Shown here piece after piece: positions 44,823 through 53,862 of a stretch of DNA of 64,000 nt. The translations under genes were made by a program, and so were the position numbers. The stretch comes from VXNE01 sp965206615. Its GTDB lineage: Bacteria > Pseudomonadota > Gammaproteobacteria > Pseudomonadales > Azotimanducaceae. Numbering within the stretch: position 1 is the stretch's first letter; each line of letters starts with the position of its first letter. The stretch spans positions 3,410,001 through 3,474,000 of the forward strand of contig CBDBKI010000005.1 in NCBI GenBank assembly GCA_965206615.1, in the 5' to 3' direction. Under the pieces are notes generated by a model. The model saw only the letters and a list, made by a program, of their open reading frames with translations, made no database searches and was not told the origin of the DNA.

Positions 44823-45469
44823 TCAGTCCGCCGCCGTCAGCAACGCGCTGTCTTCCCGCCAGGGCCGCACCTGGTGCGCGTAGACGGACGGGCCCGAGCG
44901 GAAGTGCGATGCTTCCTCGAGCGTCTCGACGAACGGCAGGTCCTTCGGGAACAGCGCGTCGCCGCGCGGGCGCGGACCGGCCTTCGAGACGTGGCCCCAC
45001 AGCGGGTGACCCACCACCTCCTGCGCGATGGCGGCGGCTTCGATGAGCCTGTCGAGATCGAGGCCGGTCTGCACGCCGAGTTCGTGGCAGAGATAGACGA
45101 AATCCTCCGTCGGCACGTGACCGGCGCTGCGCCCGTTGCCGCAGTAGGGACAGCCGCCGAGACCGCCGAGCGAGGTGTCGCAGCGCGTCACGCCGAAGCG
45201 CAGCGCCTCGTGATAGCAGATGTTGGCCATGCCGCGCTGGTTGTGCAGATGCAGTCCGAATTCCGTGACGCCAGGCCAGGTGTCCCGAATCGCCGATAGC
45301 AGGGCGATGAACTCACGAACGAGCCGATCGAGATGGTCTTGAGGCCGGTCTCGCCGAGCGCATCGAGCAGCCGCAGCTTCGCCTCCACCGGGATGTCCCG
45401 GCTCTCGATCTGCAGCCCCTCGCGCATCGTGTCGTCGCGTACGTCGACGGACTTCGGCAACGTGCTCAT
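44823..45469 (-). pseudogene. HMG-CoA-lyase-like gene with internal deletion
   Basis: The N-terminal part from the ATG at 45469 reads V-D-V-R-D-D-T-M-R-E-G-L-Q-I-E, the start of the HMG-CoA lyase/homocitrate synthase barrel, up to I-S-I-G-S-F-V. It then passes out of frame at about 45310-45322 into F-I-A-L-L-S-A-I-R-D-T-W-P-G, followed by L-H-L-H-N-Q-R-G-M, G-G-L-G-G-C-P-Y and T-E-D-F-V-Y-L. Complete family members have about 110 residues between these points. The catalytic centre of the barrel is therefore lost and the two ends are out of phase. GGGGAG precedes the ATG, so the relic is recent. Confidence 0.8.
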
Positions 45470-45573
45470 GCCGCTCCCCACCCTTTTCGGTTACCGTCTC
45501 GATCGTACCAAATCCGCACCTCCGTCCTGGGATACTATCGGCATCGCCGGCCCCGGAACGCCGTGGAGAACAC

Positions 45574-46992
45574 ATGGCCGAAGCGAACGAACTCGGACCC
45601 ATAGGGCGCACCCGCATCGCCCTGTATGGCGCGGTGAACCTGCCGACCTCGGTGGTCGGCCTGCCCATCGCGTTGTACATACCGGCCTTCTATTCCCAGA
45701 ACCTCGGCCTGTCCCTCGCGGCCGTGGGTGGCCTGCTTGCCCTGTCGCGGCTGACCGATGTGGTGACCGATCCGCTCATCGGCATTCTCTCGGACCGCTG
45801 GCGCACGCGCTTCGGCCGCAGGAAGCCGTGGATGGTAGCCGGGACGCCGCTCATGCTCCTGTCACTGTGGATGCTGTTCGTTCCGGACAGCCCGGTCGCC
45901 CTCGGCATCTGGTCCGCCGTCGGCGGCACGGCGGTCGACAACCTGTATCTCTTCGTCTGGATCAGCGCGCTGTACCTGGCCTTCACGCTGGTCGACCTGC
46001 CCTACCGCGCCTGGGGTGCAGAGTTGTCACCGGACTACGACGAGCGCTCGCGGGTCACCGGCTGGCGCGAGGCGTTCGGCTACGGCGGGACGATGATGTC
46101 GCTGGTCATTCCGCTTGCCATCGCGTTCGGCCTGGCGCGGCCCGGCGCCGAGAACGCGCTCTACGGCGTGGCCCTGGCGGTGCTGGTGCTCATGCCGGTG
46201 CTCACGTTGCCCGCCATCGCGTTCGTGCGCGAGCCGGCCCTGCGCGGTAGCGCGAGCCCCCAGGTCACCTGGCGGCGCGGGCTGCAGATCGTCTGGCGCA
46301 ACGGCCCGTTCCGCCGCCTGGTGATCTGCTTCGTGTTCTTCGCCACGGCCATCAGCATGACGGCCTCGATGTCCTTCTTCTTCGTGCAGCGCGTGATGGG
46401 AGAACCGTTCGACCGCTACGCGATCTTCGTGCTCGCGTACTACGTATCCAGCACGTTGGCGATCCCGGCCTGGTTCGCGATCTCCAAGAAGATCGGCAAG
46501 CATCGCACCGTGGTCCTCGGCATCGCGTGGCTGTCCCTCTGGAGCGCGTGGATCCCCCTGCTCGGGCCCGACGACTTCGCCATCTTCTTCGTGATCATGC
46601 TGCTCAAGGGCTCCGCGATCGGCGCCCTGGTATTCCTGCCGACCTCCATGGCCGCCGATATCGTGGACCTCGACACGCTGCGCAGCCGCGAACAGCGCAC
46701 GGGACTCTATTTCTCGCTGTGGGGCATGGTGAACAAGGGCGCCGCCGCCCTCGGCGTCTTCATCGCCACCGCCGGGGTCGCCTACCTCGGGTTCGATCCG
46801 CAGAGCGAGGCCAACACGGACATGGCCAAGATGGCGGTCGCGTGCATGTACTCCGTGATCCCCGCCGCACTCGCGTGCGTAGCACTCCCGCTCCTGTGGA
46901 ACTATCCGCTCACGCGCGAGCGTCAGCACCGCATGCGGGCGCACATCGAGCGGCGGGACGCGCGTCTGCGGGCGGCCGGCAGCGGTGGCTGA
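45574..46992 (+). CDS. GPH-family (MelB-like) sodium/proton symporter, MFS fold
   Basis: A 472-residue transporter with 12 predicted helices. The N-terminal cation-site region reads S-R-L-T-D-V-V-T-D-P-L-I-G with two Asp, as in melibiose carriers, followed by the MFS loop S-D-R-W-R-T-R-F-G-R-R-K-P-W. D-L-P-Y-R-A-W-G-A-E-L follows helix 4. The substrate is probably a glycoside, sugar acid or related small molecule. GTGGAGAA lies upstream of the ATG. It is divergent from the lyase relic and followed by a palindromic repeat array. Confidence 0.9.
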   Translation: MAEANELGPIGRTRIALYGAVNLPTSVVGLPIALYIPAFYSQNLGLSLAAVGGLLALSRLTDVVTDPLIGILSDRWRTRFGRRKPWMVAGTPLMLLSLWMLFVPDSPVALGIWSAVGGTAVDNLYLFVWISALYLAFTLVDLPYRAWGAELSPDYDERSRVTGWREAFGYGGTMMSLVIPLAIAFGLARPGAENALYGVALAVLVLMPVLTLPAIAFVREPALRGSASPQVTWRRGLQIVWRNGPFRRLVICFVFFATAISMTASMSFFFVQRVMGEPFDRYAIFVLAYYVSSTLAIPAWFAISKKIGKHRTVVLGIAWLSLWSAWIPLLGPDDFAIFFVIMLLKGSAIGALVFLPTSMAADIVDLDTLRSREQRTGLYFSLWGMVNKGAAALGVFIATAGVAYLGFDPQSEANTDMAKMAVACMYSVIPAALACVALPLLWNYPLTRERQHRMRAHIERRDARLRAAGSGG

Positions 46993-47034
46993 ACCGCCCC
47001 AAGGGCAGTGGCGCCTCAGTAAGTCGTGCAAGCC

Positions 47035-47252
47035 GCAAGAACGGGACGGGACAAGCCCGTCCCCTACAAGCCTCGCCGGGACCGGGCGCGAATTCGATGC
47101 GGCGTCGCCCGTCCCGGAACCGTGCACGAATTCGATGCGGCCCGTGTAGGGGCGACCCTTGCGGTCGCCCGTCTGGCAGCCGTGCATGAATTCGAGACCG
47201 GACGGGACAAGCCCGTCCCCTACAAGCCTCGCCGGATCGGGCGCGAATTCGA
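47035..47252. repeat. Palindromic repeat array 1 (left side of the esterase segment)
   Basis: Alternating hairpin units GGGACGGGACAAGCCCGTCCCC and GTAGGGGCGACCCTTGCGGTCGCCC are separated by CGGAACCGTGCACGAATTCGATGCGG-type linkers of mixed length. The right edge cuts an IS6-family transposase after its 27th codon. Nearly the same array recurs at 48852-49045. Confidence 0.88.
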
Positions 47253-47386
47253 TGGATAGCGGATGTACATCATCACTGCCAGGCGGATGATCTCGGGCGA
47301 GGTTTTGAAATATCGGAAGGGATTGCTCATTGCCGAAGGCTACATCACTCGCCAACCGATTCAAGCCAAATTCCTCTGACACTGCC
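47250..47386 (-). mobile_element. IS6-family insertion sequence remnant (one end)
   Basis: From the ATG at 47330 (minus) the frame gives M-S-N-P-F-R-Y-F-K-T-S-P-E-I-I-R-L-A-V-M-M-Y-I-R-Y-P, the N-terminus of IS6-family transposases, then breaks off at the repeat array. About 50 bases upstream, GGCAGTGTCAGAGGAATTTG (minus strand, ending at 47386) looks like the terminal inverted repeat. Only about 140 bases of the element remain and no transposition is possible from this copy. Confidence 0.7.
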
Positions 47387-47619
47387 GGAAGAGTTAATAG
47401 AGGATTTTGGTGGTTGAAGATACTACCTCCATGAGATCGCACACCGGGCCCCGGGGCAACGTCCCAAGCCGGGGAATTGACTGGGCGGCACGATTGATCA
47501 GTAAGGAACGTCGTTTCATCAACCCGTTTTGGCCGGGTATGTGGTGTGGCACGGGCACACTTGGCATGGGTCATTCGAACGGCAGAACTTTCCCAGAATT
47601 CCAAAGAGGAAGATTGACT

Positions 47620-48693
47620 ATGACTGAGCAAAATTCGACCCAGAAACTGGTCGACATCGAATCGAAGACGATAGGGGCGAGCGTTCCCGCAGCAGTTGTG
47701 CTGCCGCCGGGCTTCGACCCGGAAGGGGAACCGCTGCCGCTCTTCATCGAGCTCCACGGCCTCGGGGGCGACCGGACTGAGCTCGGGCGAGCGTTCGGGC
47801 GCTGGATCGACGAGATGTTTCGCGCCGGCACGCTCTGCCCCGCGGTGCTGGTCAGTTGCTCGTCGGAGCCAGGGGGCTTTTATGCCGGTGCCTGGGAGCG
47901 ATTCTTCGCCGAAGAGCTTCCCGAGTGGATGGCGAAAAACTTCGGCACGCGATCCGATCGCGAAGGAGTCGTTCTCGCGGGTCTCTCGATGGGAGGCTAC
48001 GGCACGCTGAAGATCGGATTCAAACATCCGGATCGCTTTGCGGCCATTGCCGGGTGGATGCCTGCGGGCGACCCTTCGTTCGAGTGGTTGCCCGACATCA
48101 CGAACTGCCCGCTTGCCCGAGACTACGGCCAATTCCAAGGGCCGACCGAACTGTTCGAGGCCGCCTGGGGCTCGCCATTCGATCCTGAGAAATGGATGGC
48201 GGACAACCCGGCGAACGTAGTGCGCGACAACGCCGAGGCGATCCGGTCGAGCGGTCTCGAGATCTACCTCGAGTGCGGGGACAAGGACGACGGCGGCCTT
48301 CACAGCAACACGGAGTTTCTCCATCGGGTGCTCTGGGACCACGACATCCGCCACGAGTATCACCTCGTTCGGGGGGCCTATCACGGCGGTGTCAGTCTGA
48401 AGCGGCGATTCTACGAGAGTCACGCCTTTCTCGTAGCGGCGCTCCGGAGCGAGCTCGAAGAGCCGCTCGACCTGCCTCTCACCGACAGCGAGAAGGCGTA
48501 TGTCGCTTGGATGGTCGAGGGCGCGGCGAAGGGCGAACCGGCGCCCGACGAGATCTGGGAGTGGGGCGTCGATCACGCGCGGGATCCGTCGATTCAAGAG
48601 CACATGTTCGAAGGCCTTCGGAAGACGGGCGTCGACCTGAACCTGAGACAAGATCCGAAGCGCGCCTACATGAAGCTTCCCCCGTCGTCTTAG
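47620..48693 (+). CDS. FrmB-type alpha/beta-hydrolase esterase
   Basis: A 357-residue esterase related to S-formylglutathione hydrolases and feruloyl-type esterases. The oxyanion region is F-I-E-L-H-G-L-G-G at about residue 38, the nucleophile Ser is in V-L-A-G-L-S-M-G-G-Y-G near residue 124, a C-terminal acid is likely in C-G-D-K-D-D-G, and the His is in R-G-A-Y-H-G-G. The ATG at 47620 has AAAGAGGAAG upstream. The frame is open 71 codons further 5' without coding character. GC content is lower than in the flanks. Together with the SDR fragment behind it and the IS6 remnant in front it forms a segment bracketed by two repeat arrays. Confidence 0.85.
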   Translation: MTEQNSTQKLVDIESKTIGASVPAAVVLPPGFDPEGEPLPLFIELHGLGGDRTELGRAFGRWIDEMFRAGTLCPAVLVSCSSEPGGFYAGAWERFFAEELPEWMAKNFGTRSDREGVVLAGLSMGGYGTLKIGFKHPDRFAAIAGWMPAGDPSFEWLPDITNCPLARDYGQFQGPTELFEAAWGSPFDPEKWMADNPANVVRDNAEAIRSSGLEIYLECGDKDDGGLHSNTEFLHRVLWDHDIRHEYHLVRGAYHGGVSLKRRFYESHAFLVAALRSELEEPLDLPLTDSEKAYVAWMVEGAAKGEPAPDEIWEWGVDHARDPSIQEHMFEGLRKTGVDLNLRQDPKRAYMKLPPSS

Positions 48694-48743
48694 CTGGCGG
48701 CATCGAGGGTCGCGTACCGTCGAGACAAGACTACAGGAGGTTT

Positions 48744-48909
48744 CATGAGCGTCGTTCTCATCACGGGTTGCAGTACGGGAATCGGCCGCGCGCTCGCTCG
48801 AGTGTGCGCCGACGCGGGTGACACCGTCTTCGCCACGATGCGGGACACAGCATTCGATGCGGCGTCGCCCGGTCCGGAACCGTGCACGAATTCGATGCGG
48901 CCCGTGTAG
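48744..48909 (+). pseudogene. Short-chain dehydrogenase truncated by a repeat array
   Basis: A strong ribosome site (CAGGAGGT) precedes the ATG. The first 35 residues, M-S-V-V-L-I-T-G-C-S-T-G-I-G-R-A-L-A then A-G-D-T-V-F-A-T-M-R-D, are a classic SDR Rossmann start with T-G-x-x-x-G-I-G. At about 48849 the frame runs into the palindromic repeat array and stops at a TAG supplied by its GTAGGGG. Some 200 residues of the enzyme are missing. Confidence 0.85.
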
Positions 48910-49045
48910 GGGCGACCCTTGCGGTCGCCCGTCTCGGAACCGTGCAAGCGGCAAGAACGGGACGGGACAAGCCCGTCCCCTACAAGCCTCGCCGGGACCG
49001 GGCGCGAATTCGATGCGGCGTCGCCCGTCCCGGACGACACCCGAG
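48852..49045. repeat. Palindromic repeat array 2 (right side of the esterase segment)
   Basis: The same units and linkers as array 1 in a permuted order: CGGAACCGTGCACGAATTCG, GTAGGGGCGACCCTTGCGGTCGCCC, AACGGGACGGGACAAGCCCG, GCGCGAATTCGATGCGGCG. It replaces the body of the SDR gene. It lies in the same orientation as array 1, about 1.6 kb away. Confidence 0.88.
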
Positions 49046-49058
49046 CCAATACCGTGGG

Positions 49059-49962
49059 TCAAGGCCCTGCGAAGCCCTGGCTCTCCAGGTACTCGAGCGC
49101 CAGATCCGCGCACGCATCCGGCTCCTCCAACTGCATCAGATGCGTGGTCAAGGGCACGAAGTCGTAGTCAAAAAGAAGCAGCTCCGACATGTGCATGCTC
49201 GGCAGAAAGGAATTGGGTACGGTGGGATCGGACCCGATGACCTTCACGGGGCAGGCGATCGCGGCGAAGTCGACCGTGCGCGCGAAGGGATAGAGGGAAT
49301 CCCACAGCCGGGCCTCGTGCTCGCGCGGGCACCCCAGTTCGTAGCCGTCGCCATCGGCCGCGGGACGTAGCGTCGTCCTCGCAAAGAGCTCCAGCCGGTC
49401 CGCCCCGAGGCGCGCAAACGCCGGCTTCTCCGACAGTAGGCCCGCGTACTCGGCCGGCGTCGCGAAACGGTCCCGCCGTTTGCGCGCGGCCGCCGCCATG
49501 CCGGCACCGAGCTCCTCCAGTGCACTCATCGCCTTGCCGGGAAGCTGCATGGGCGGGTCGAACAGCACGAGGGCGGCATATTCGTGAGTGGCCTGCGTTT
49601 GCAGGGCGGTCAGCGCCGTGAGCGAGTGGAACACGCCCACCTTCCGCCTGGCTCCGAAGCGCCGGTCGATGGCGCCGGACAGGGCATCGAAGTCTTCCGC
49701 CAGCGTCGGAATGGTCTGCATGTCGGGATCGCCCACGGGATTCCGGCCGTGGCTGCGCTACGTCGTGCACGAACACGTCGAAGTCGTCGGTAAAGCGCGA
49801 CCAGAACGGCCAGTACGCGTCGATCGCGAAGCCGTTGCCGTGACTCATGACGACCCTGGGACCGTTCGGATTGCCGTAGCGGCGCAGGGCAATGGGGTAG
49901 CCGTCCGCGGTAACCACTTCATGCACGGCACGGGGCTCGGGGACCTGCAGCGCACCCGTCAT
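49059..49962 (-). pseudogene. Alpha/beta hydrolase with a one-base frameshift
   Basis: The N-terminal part (M-T-G-A-L-Q-V-P-E, G-Y-P-I-A-L-R-R-Y-G, V-V-M-S-H-G-N-G-F-A-I-D-A-Y-W-P-F) reads in one frame to F-V-H-D-V. The rest continues in another frame: G-D-P-D-M-Q-T, G-V-F-H-S-L-T-A-L-T-A with the nucleophile Ser, V-L-F-D-P-P and a C-terminal P-L-T-T-H-L-M-Q-L with the likely His. At 49755-49762 one extra base (GTAGCG where GTGCG would keep frame) separates them; removing it restores H-D-V-R-S-H-G-R-N-P-V-G-D. It is either a recent pseudogene or a sequencing indel. Confidence 0.75.
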
Positions 49963-50129
49963 CGCACCCCCCAACACACGCCGCCACGCGTTCCACGCGC
50001 TCCCGGGTTCCGAAGAGAGGTCATCAATCGCCACCGCCGCCGCATCGCCGCCCTCCTCCCGATACTACTCGCGAGCCGCGCACGCGTTGCTATGATCGCA
50101 TTGGACTGCTGCGCGGCGAAGGGGGTGCT

Positions 50130-51567
50130 GTGTCGAACGCGGAAGCAAACGGGAGCCTGCGGATGAGCAGGGACGCCATGGTCGAGTTGGCCGAACGCGC
50201 CACGCAACTGCTGGTGGACCGTATAGACGGCATCGGACAAGGGGGCGCGTGGGGATGGAGAGTTCCGCCAGGTCCTGGAAGAACAGTTCCTGAAGCCGCC
50301 GCCGGAAGACGGCCGCCCCGCGCAGGAAGTGCTCGAACAGGCCGTCCGTGACGTGCTGCCGTACGCGGCCCGGCTGGACCATCCACGTTTCTTCGGCTTC
50401 ATTCCGTCGTCGCCGACCTGGCCGGGCGTGCTCGCGGACTTCCTGGCCGCCGGGTTCCACATCAACTCCTGCACCTGGCTGGTGTCCAGCGGCACGAGTC
50501 AGATCGAACTGGTGGTGGTCGACTGGATGCGCAACTGGATCGGCTACCCGGACACCGCTGGCGGTCTGCTGACGAGCGGTGGTTCGTCGGCCAGCGTGGA
50601 AGCCTTGGTGACCGCGCGGGAAGCCGCCGGCCATCCGGAACGCGCCACCGTGTACATGAGCGACCAGAGCCACAGCGCCTTCAAGCGCGCCGCGCTGATC
50701 GCGGGAGTCCGCCGGGAGCGCATCCGCCTGATCCCGACGGACGACCGGTTCCGCATCGACGTGGACGCTCTGGCCAGTGCCGTGGCCCGGGATCGCGCGG
50801 ACGGTTTCCACCCGGTCGCGATCTGCGCCAACGCCGGCTCCGCCAGCAGCGGTGCGATCGACCCGCTCGATGCGATGGCCGACTTCTGCGCGGCCGAGGG
50901 CATCTGGCTGCACGTCGATGCCGCCTACGGCGGCTTCGCAATGGTGACAGACCAGGGCAGAGAGTTGCTGCAGGGCATCAAGCGCGCGGATTCCATCGGA
51001 CTGGACGCGCACAAGTGGTTCTTCCAGCCCTACGAGGCGGGCGCCCTGATGGTGAAGGACACCGCACACCTCGAGAACGCATTCGCGATCGGCCACGACG
51101 TGCTGCAGGACACGATCTGGGGCGGCAACCACCCCAATTTCTCCGACCGCGGACAGCAGCTGAGCCGTTCGGCGCGAGCGCTGAAGATCTGGATGTCGGT
51201 CCAGACGTTCGGCATGGCGGCGTTCCGCAACGCGGTGCAGCAGGGGCTGGATCTGGCGCGCCGGGCCGAGGCCTATGCCCACGAAAGCCCACTGCTCGAA
51301 GTGCTGACACCGGTGTCCCTCGGCATCCTCTGCTTCCGCGTGAATCCGCGCGACGCGGCATGCAGCGAAGAGACGCTCGAACAGGTCAATCGGGTCGTGC
51401 TGGCGCGGGTGTTCTGGGACGAACTGGCGTTCTTCTCGTCGACCTCGCTCAAGGGGGTCTTTGCGCTACGCATGTGCATCATCAACCACACCACCACGTG
51501 GGACGACGTGCAGAAGACCCTCGATGCGGCGACGCAGTTCGGGGAAGACGCGCTGGCGGAGGCCTGA
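50130..51567 (+). pseudogene. PLP-dependent aromatic amino-acid decarboxylase family, frameshift near the 5' end
   Basis: A group II decarboxylase (DOPA/tyrosine/glutamate type). From the GTG at 50130 (AGGGGG upstream) the frame reads M-S-R-D-A-M-V-E-L-A-E-R-A-T-Q-L-L, then shifts at the GGGG run at 50251-50254. Removing one G continues W-D-G-E-F-R-Q-V-L-E-E-Q-F. The remainder is intact: H-P-R-F-F-G-F-I-P, L-L-T-S-G-G-S-S-A-S, Y-M-S-D-Q-S-H-S-A, H-V-D-A-A-Y-G-G and the PLP Lys in L-D-A-H-K-W-F-F-Q-P. An internal ATG (50329) would give a protein lacking only the N-terminal arm, so partial function is possible. A homopolymer indel is a likely cause. Confidence 0.8.
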
Positions 51568-51616
51568 CCGGCCGGCGGCGGTTCCCGTCCAAGCCGCCCT
51601 CCCCGAGCCCTCCGCG

Positions 51617-51940
51617 TCAATGCCGCCAGTGGTGGGGATGACTGCAGCGCGCGCCATGCCCCGGCTGCCGGTGACGGCGATGGCTCCCGTGCGCCGCGTA
51701 GACCGGCCTCCCCCAGCTCCCGAGGCAGAAGTCGAGGTGTCGCGAGCGGATGCCGTGTCGGCCACGCGTGCGGTGCGACCCGAAGCACAGGTTCCAGTCC
51801 ACGTGGGAGGCTACGTGCGTCGGGTACGGAGCGGCATGTCCGTGATGGGCAGGTCGGTGCGGGTGCGCACCCGCCGGCAGGGCGAATAGGGCCAGTACGA
51901 CCGCGGCGACTGCAGAAGCCAGGCTGAGTCTCTTGTGCAT
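51617..51940 (-). CDS. Small secreted histidine-rich protein
   Basis: A 107-residue protein starting M-H-K-R-L-S-L-A-S-A-V-A-A-V-V-L-A-L-F-A, a signal peptide cleaved after A-G-A. The mature part is dense in His, Arg, Gly and Pro (H-P-H-R-P-A-H-H-G-H, S-H-P-H-H-W-R-H at the end) with three Cys. Such sequences bind Ni, Zn or Cu in the periplasm. No family is recognised. GGAG lies 13 bases upstream of the ATG. It fills a gap between two plus-strand genes, so the codon bias of GC-rich antisense could mimic it, but the signal peptide argues for a real gene. Confidence 0.5.
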   Translation of the reverse strand: MHKRLSLASAVAAVVLALFALPAGAHPHRPAHHGHAAPYPTHVASHVDWNLCFGSHRTRGRHGIRSRHLDFCLGSWGRPVYAAHGSHRRHRQPGHGARCSHPHHWRH

Positions 51941-52123
51941 CGGTGGGGTCTCCGGGTTTCTCAAGGTCTGCCGGAGCACACTGGCACGAGCGCCATGAAC
52001 GCGGTCTGAACGGCCCCGCGACCGGCGCGGTCGGACCCGCGGGCCGATGCGACGCCGGGCACGATAGACTCGTCGTCAGGGCGGGTCGGTTCGATCCGCG
52101 CGGCTCACCAGGGAGGCATCGGA

Positions 52124-52912
52124 ATGGCCGACGGCAGGCTGGCCGGCAAGACGGCACTCATCACCGGCGCCAGCCGGGGCATCGGACGGGCCATTGCCCG
52201 GGCATTCGCGGCGCAGGGGGCGCACCTGTTCCTGACCGCGACCAACCTCGCCAAGCTCGGCGAAACGCGCGACCTCTGCGCGAAGGCAGACGTCGAAGTC
52301 CGCTGCCACGGCGCCGACGTGAGCGACCCGGCGGACGTCGACGCGATGTTCGCGGCCGCCGTCGCCTGGCGCGACGGCATCGACATCGTGGTGAACAACG
52401 CCGGCATCTTCATCGGCAAGCCCTTCGTGGACTACGACCTCGCAGACCTCGACCAGGTCATGAAGGTGAACGTCTACGCCGTCTTCCAGCTCACGCAGCT
52501 CGCCGTGCGCCACATGGCGGACCGCGCCGGGCGCCAGGGCAAGATCGTCAACATCGCGTCGACCGCCGGCAAGTGGGAGAGCGCCAACCAAGCCGTCTAC
52601 AACACCTCGAAGCACGCGGTCGTCGGCCTGACACGCTGCGCGGCGCTGGAGACCGCGACCCGGGGCGTCAACATCAACGCCATCTGCCCCGGACTCGTCT
52701 CGACGGGCATGACCGACGGCCTGCCCGACACGGCCGCCGCACTCGGCGTCCCGGTCGAGCAGATTCTCCAACAGCTCCTGTCCAGGGTGCCGATGGGACG
52801 CTTCGTGACCGGCGAGGAAGTCGCCCACCTGGCGGTCTATCTCGCCAGCAGCGAATCGGACGGGATGACCGGGCAGTCCGTTCCGATCTCCGGCGGCATG
52901 CGGATGGGTTAG
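52124..52912 (+). CDS. Short-chain dehydrogenase/reductase
   Basis: A 262-residue classical SDR. The cofactor motif T-G-A-S-R-G-I-G is at residues 14-21, N-N-A-G near 88, the catalytic Ser in I-A-S-T-A-G, Y-x-x-x-K as Y-N-T-S-K, and the family end G-Q-S-V-P-I-S-G-G. It resembles 3-hydroxybutyrate dehydrogenase or 3-oxoacyl-ACP reductase-like enzymes, and the substrate cannot be fixed. GGGAGGCATCGGA precedes the ATG. The stop TAG is followed directly by a diverged copy of the repeat that also ends this window. Confidence 0.88.
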   Translation: MADGRLAGKTALITGASRGIGRAIARAFAAQGAHLFLTATNLAKLGETRDLCAKADVEVRCHGADVSDPADVDAMFAAAVAWRDGIDIVVNNAGIFIGKPFVDYDLADLDQVMKVNVYAVFQLTQLAVRHMADRAGRQGKIVNIASTAGKWESANQAVYNTSKHAVVGLTRCAALETATRGVNINAICPGLVSTGMTDGLPDTAAALGVPVEQILQQLLSRVPMGRFVTGEEVAHLAVYLASSESDGMTGQSVPISGGMRMG

Positions 52913-52967
52913 CGCGCGAACTTCGTTCGCGTTGAGAGTTTCGCTGGTGCGAAACTCCCGTGGAACC
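52913..52967. repeat. Post-stop palindromic repeat, single diverged copy
   Basis: Immediately after the SDR stop: GCGCGAACTTCGTTCGCG then GAGTTTCGCTGGTGCGAAACTC, two adjacent hairpins. The layout is the same as the 63-bp tandem repeat after caiD (63790-64000), with changed loop and stem bases that keep pairing. Confidence 0.75.
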
Positions 52968-53021
52968 AGGTGCTGGTGCACCCTCCAAGCGGTTTTGCGG
53001 GACGCAAAGTCCGCCGGTCTG

Positions 53022-53777
53022 TCAAGCGCCGCCAGGCTCCGTCGAAGCGTCGCCAGCCGGGCTCCGCACAGCCACGCAAGGCAAATCCAGAAGACTCTCG
53101 ATCACGACATCAGGAGCTGCCGCGTGGCCGTGGGCGTCCTCGGCGTTGCCGATCCACACGCTCGCGGGCTCTGCGGCACGAGCGCCGGCAACATCGCGTT
53201 CGAGACTGTATCCCACGTGGACCACGCCATCCGGTCCGACCCCGAGTCCCGAGAGTGCTTTCCAGAAGATCCGCGGCGACGGTTTGACGCTGCGCGCGTC
53301 GGACGAGAACACCGTCACCTCGAACAGATCCAGCACGCCGGCTTCGTCGAGGTCCGCGAGCCAACCGTCCTTGCGCGCGAAGAGGTTGCTGACCAAGCCC
53401 AGGCGATGGGTTCCGGCCAGGGTCCGCAGGCAGTCGGCGTACTCGGCCGGCACGTGCCCGCGTTCGTGGCAGGCCAGGACTTCTTCCAGCAAAGCCCGCT
53501 CGCTCCGGGGGTACGGGGCGGCCGCGGGATCGCGGCGCAGCGCCTCCCGCACCGAGATGCAGTCGTCGTGGCGGGCCGCGTCGCCATACACGGCGGACAG
53601 GGTTCGGAGGCAGGCGCGTATCGCTCCCTCGACCTGCGCCGTATCCAGCAGGGCGCCGCCCAGCCGACGATACGTCGCATGGAAGTCCTCGCCGTCGCCG
53701 AAGCGGTCGTGCCCGAACATGAACGTGCCGTGCATGTCGAGCAGGATGGCGCTGAAGCGGTCGATGTGGCGTTTCAT
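53022..53777 (-). CDS. HAD-superfamily hydrolase
   Basis: A 251-residue haloacid-dehalogenase-type phosphatase. Motif I is L-L-D-M-H-G-T-F-M-F-G at residues 12-22, with the nucleophile Asp but His where most phosphatases have the second Asp. Motif II is L-V-S-N-L, motif III Lys is in S-V-K-P-S-P, and motif IV is V-H-V-G-Y-S-L-E-R-D. The His substitution may alter the general acid and hence the reaction. The ATG at 53777 begins just before the domain. It is followed by the GNAT gene upstream on the same strand. Confidence 0.85.
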   Translation of the reverse strand: MKRHIDRFSAILLDMHGTFMFGHDRFGDGEDFHATYRRLGGALLDTAQVEGAIRACLRTLSAVYGDAARHDDCISVREALRRDPAAAPYPRSERALLEEVLACHERGHVPAEYADCLRTLAGTHRLGLVSNLFARKDGWLADLDEAGVLDLFEVTVFSSDARSVKPSPRIFWKALSGLGVGPDGVVHVGYSLERDVAGARAAEPASVWIGNAEDAHGHAAAPDVVIESLLDLPCVAVRSPAGDASTEPGGA

Positions 53778-53862
53778 CGGATTGAGCCCGTCGTCACGTG
53801 CGACAACCTGGCGCGATCCACGGACCAACCCGGGACGATCGCAGCACGGCCGGCGGCGCCGT

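Noticed and set aside
46027..49113. A minus-strand open frame of about 1,030 codons across the GPH transporter, repeats and esterase.
   Set aside because: It runs through two repeat arrays and an IS fragment, with no domain. The opposite strand holds recognisable genes.
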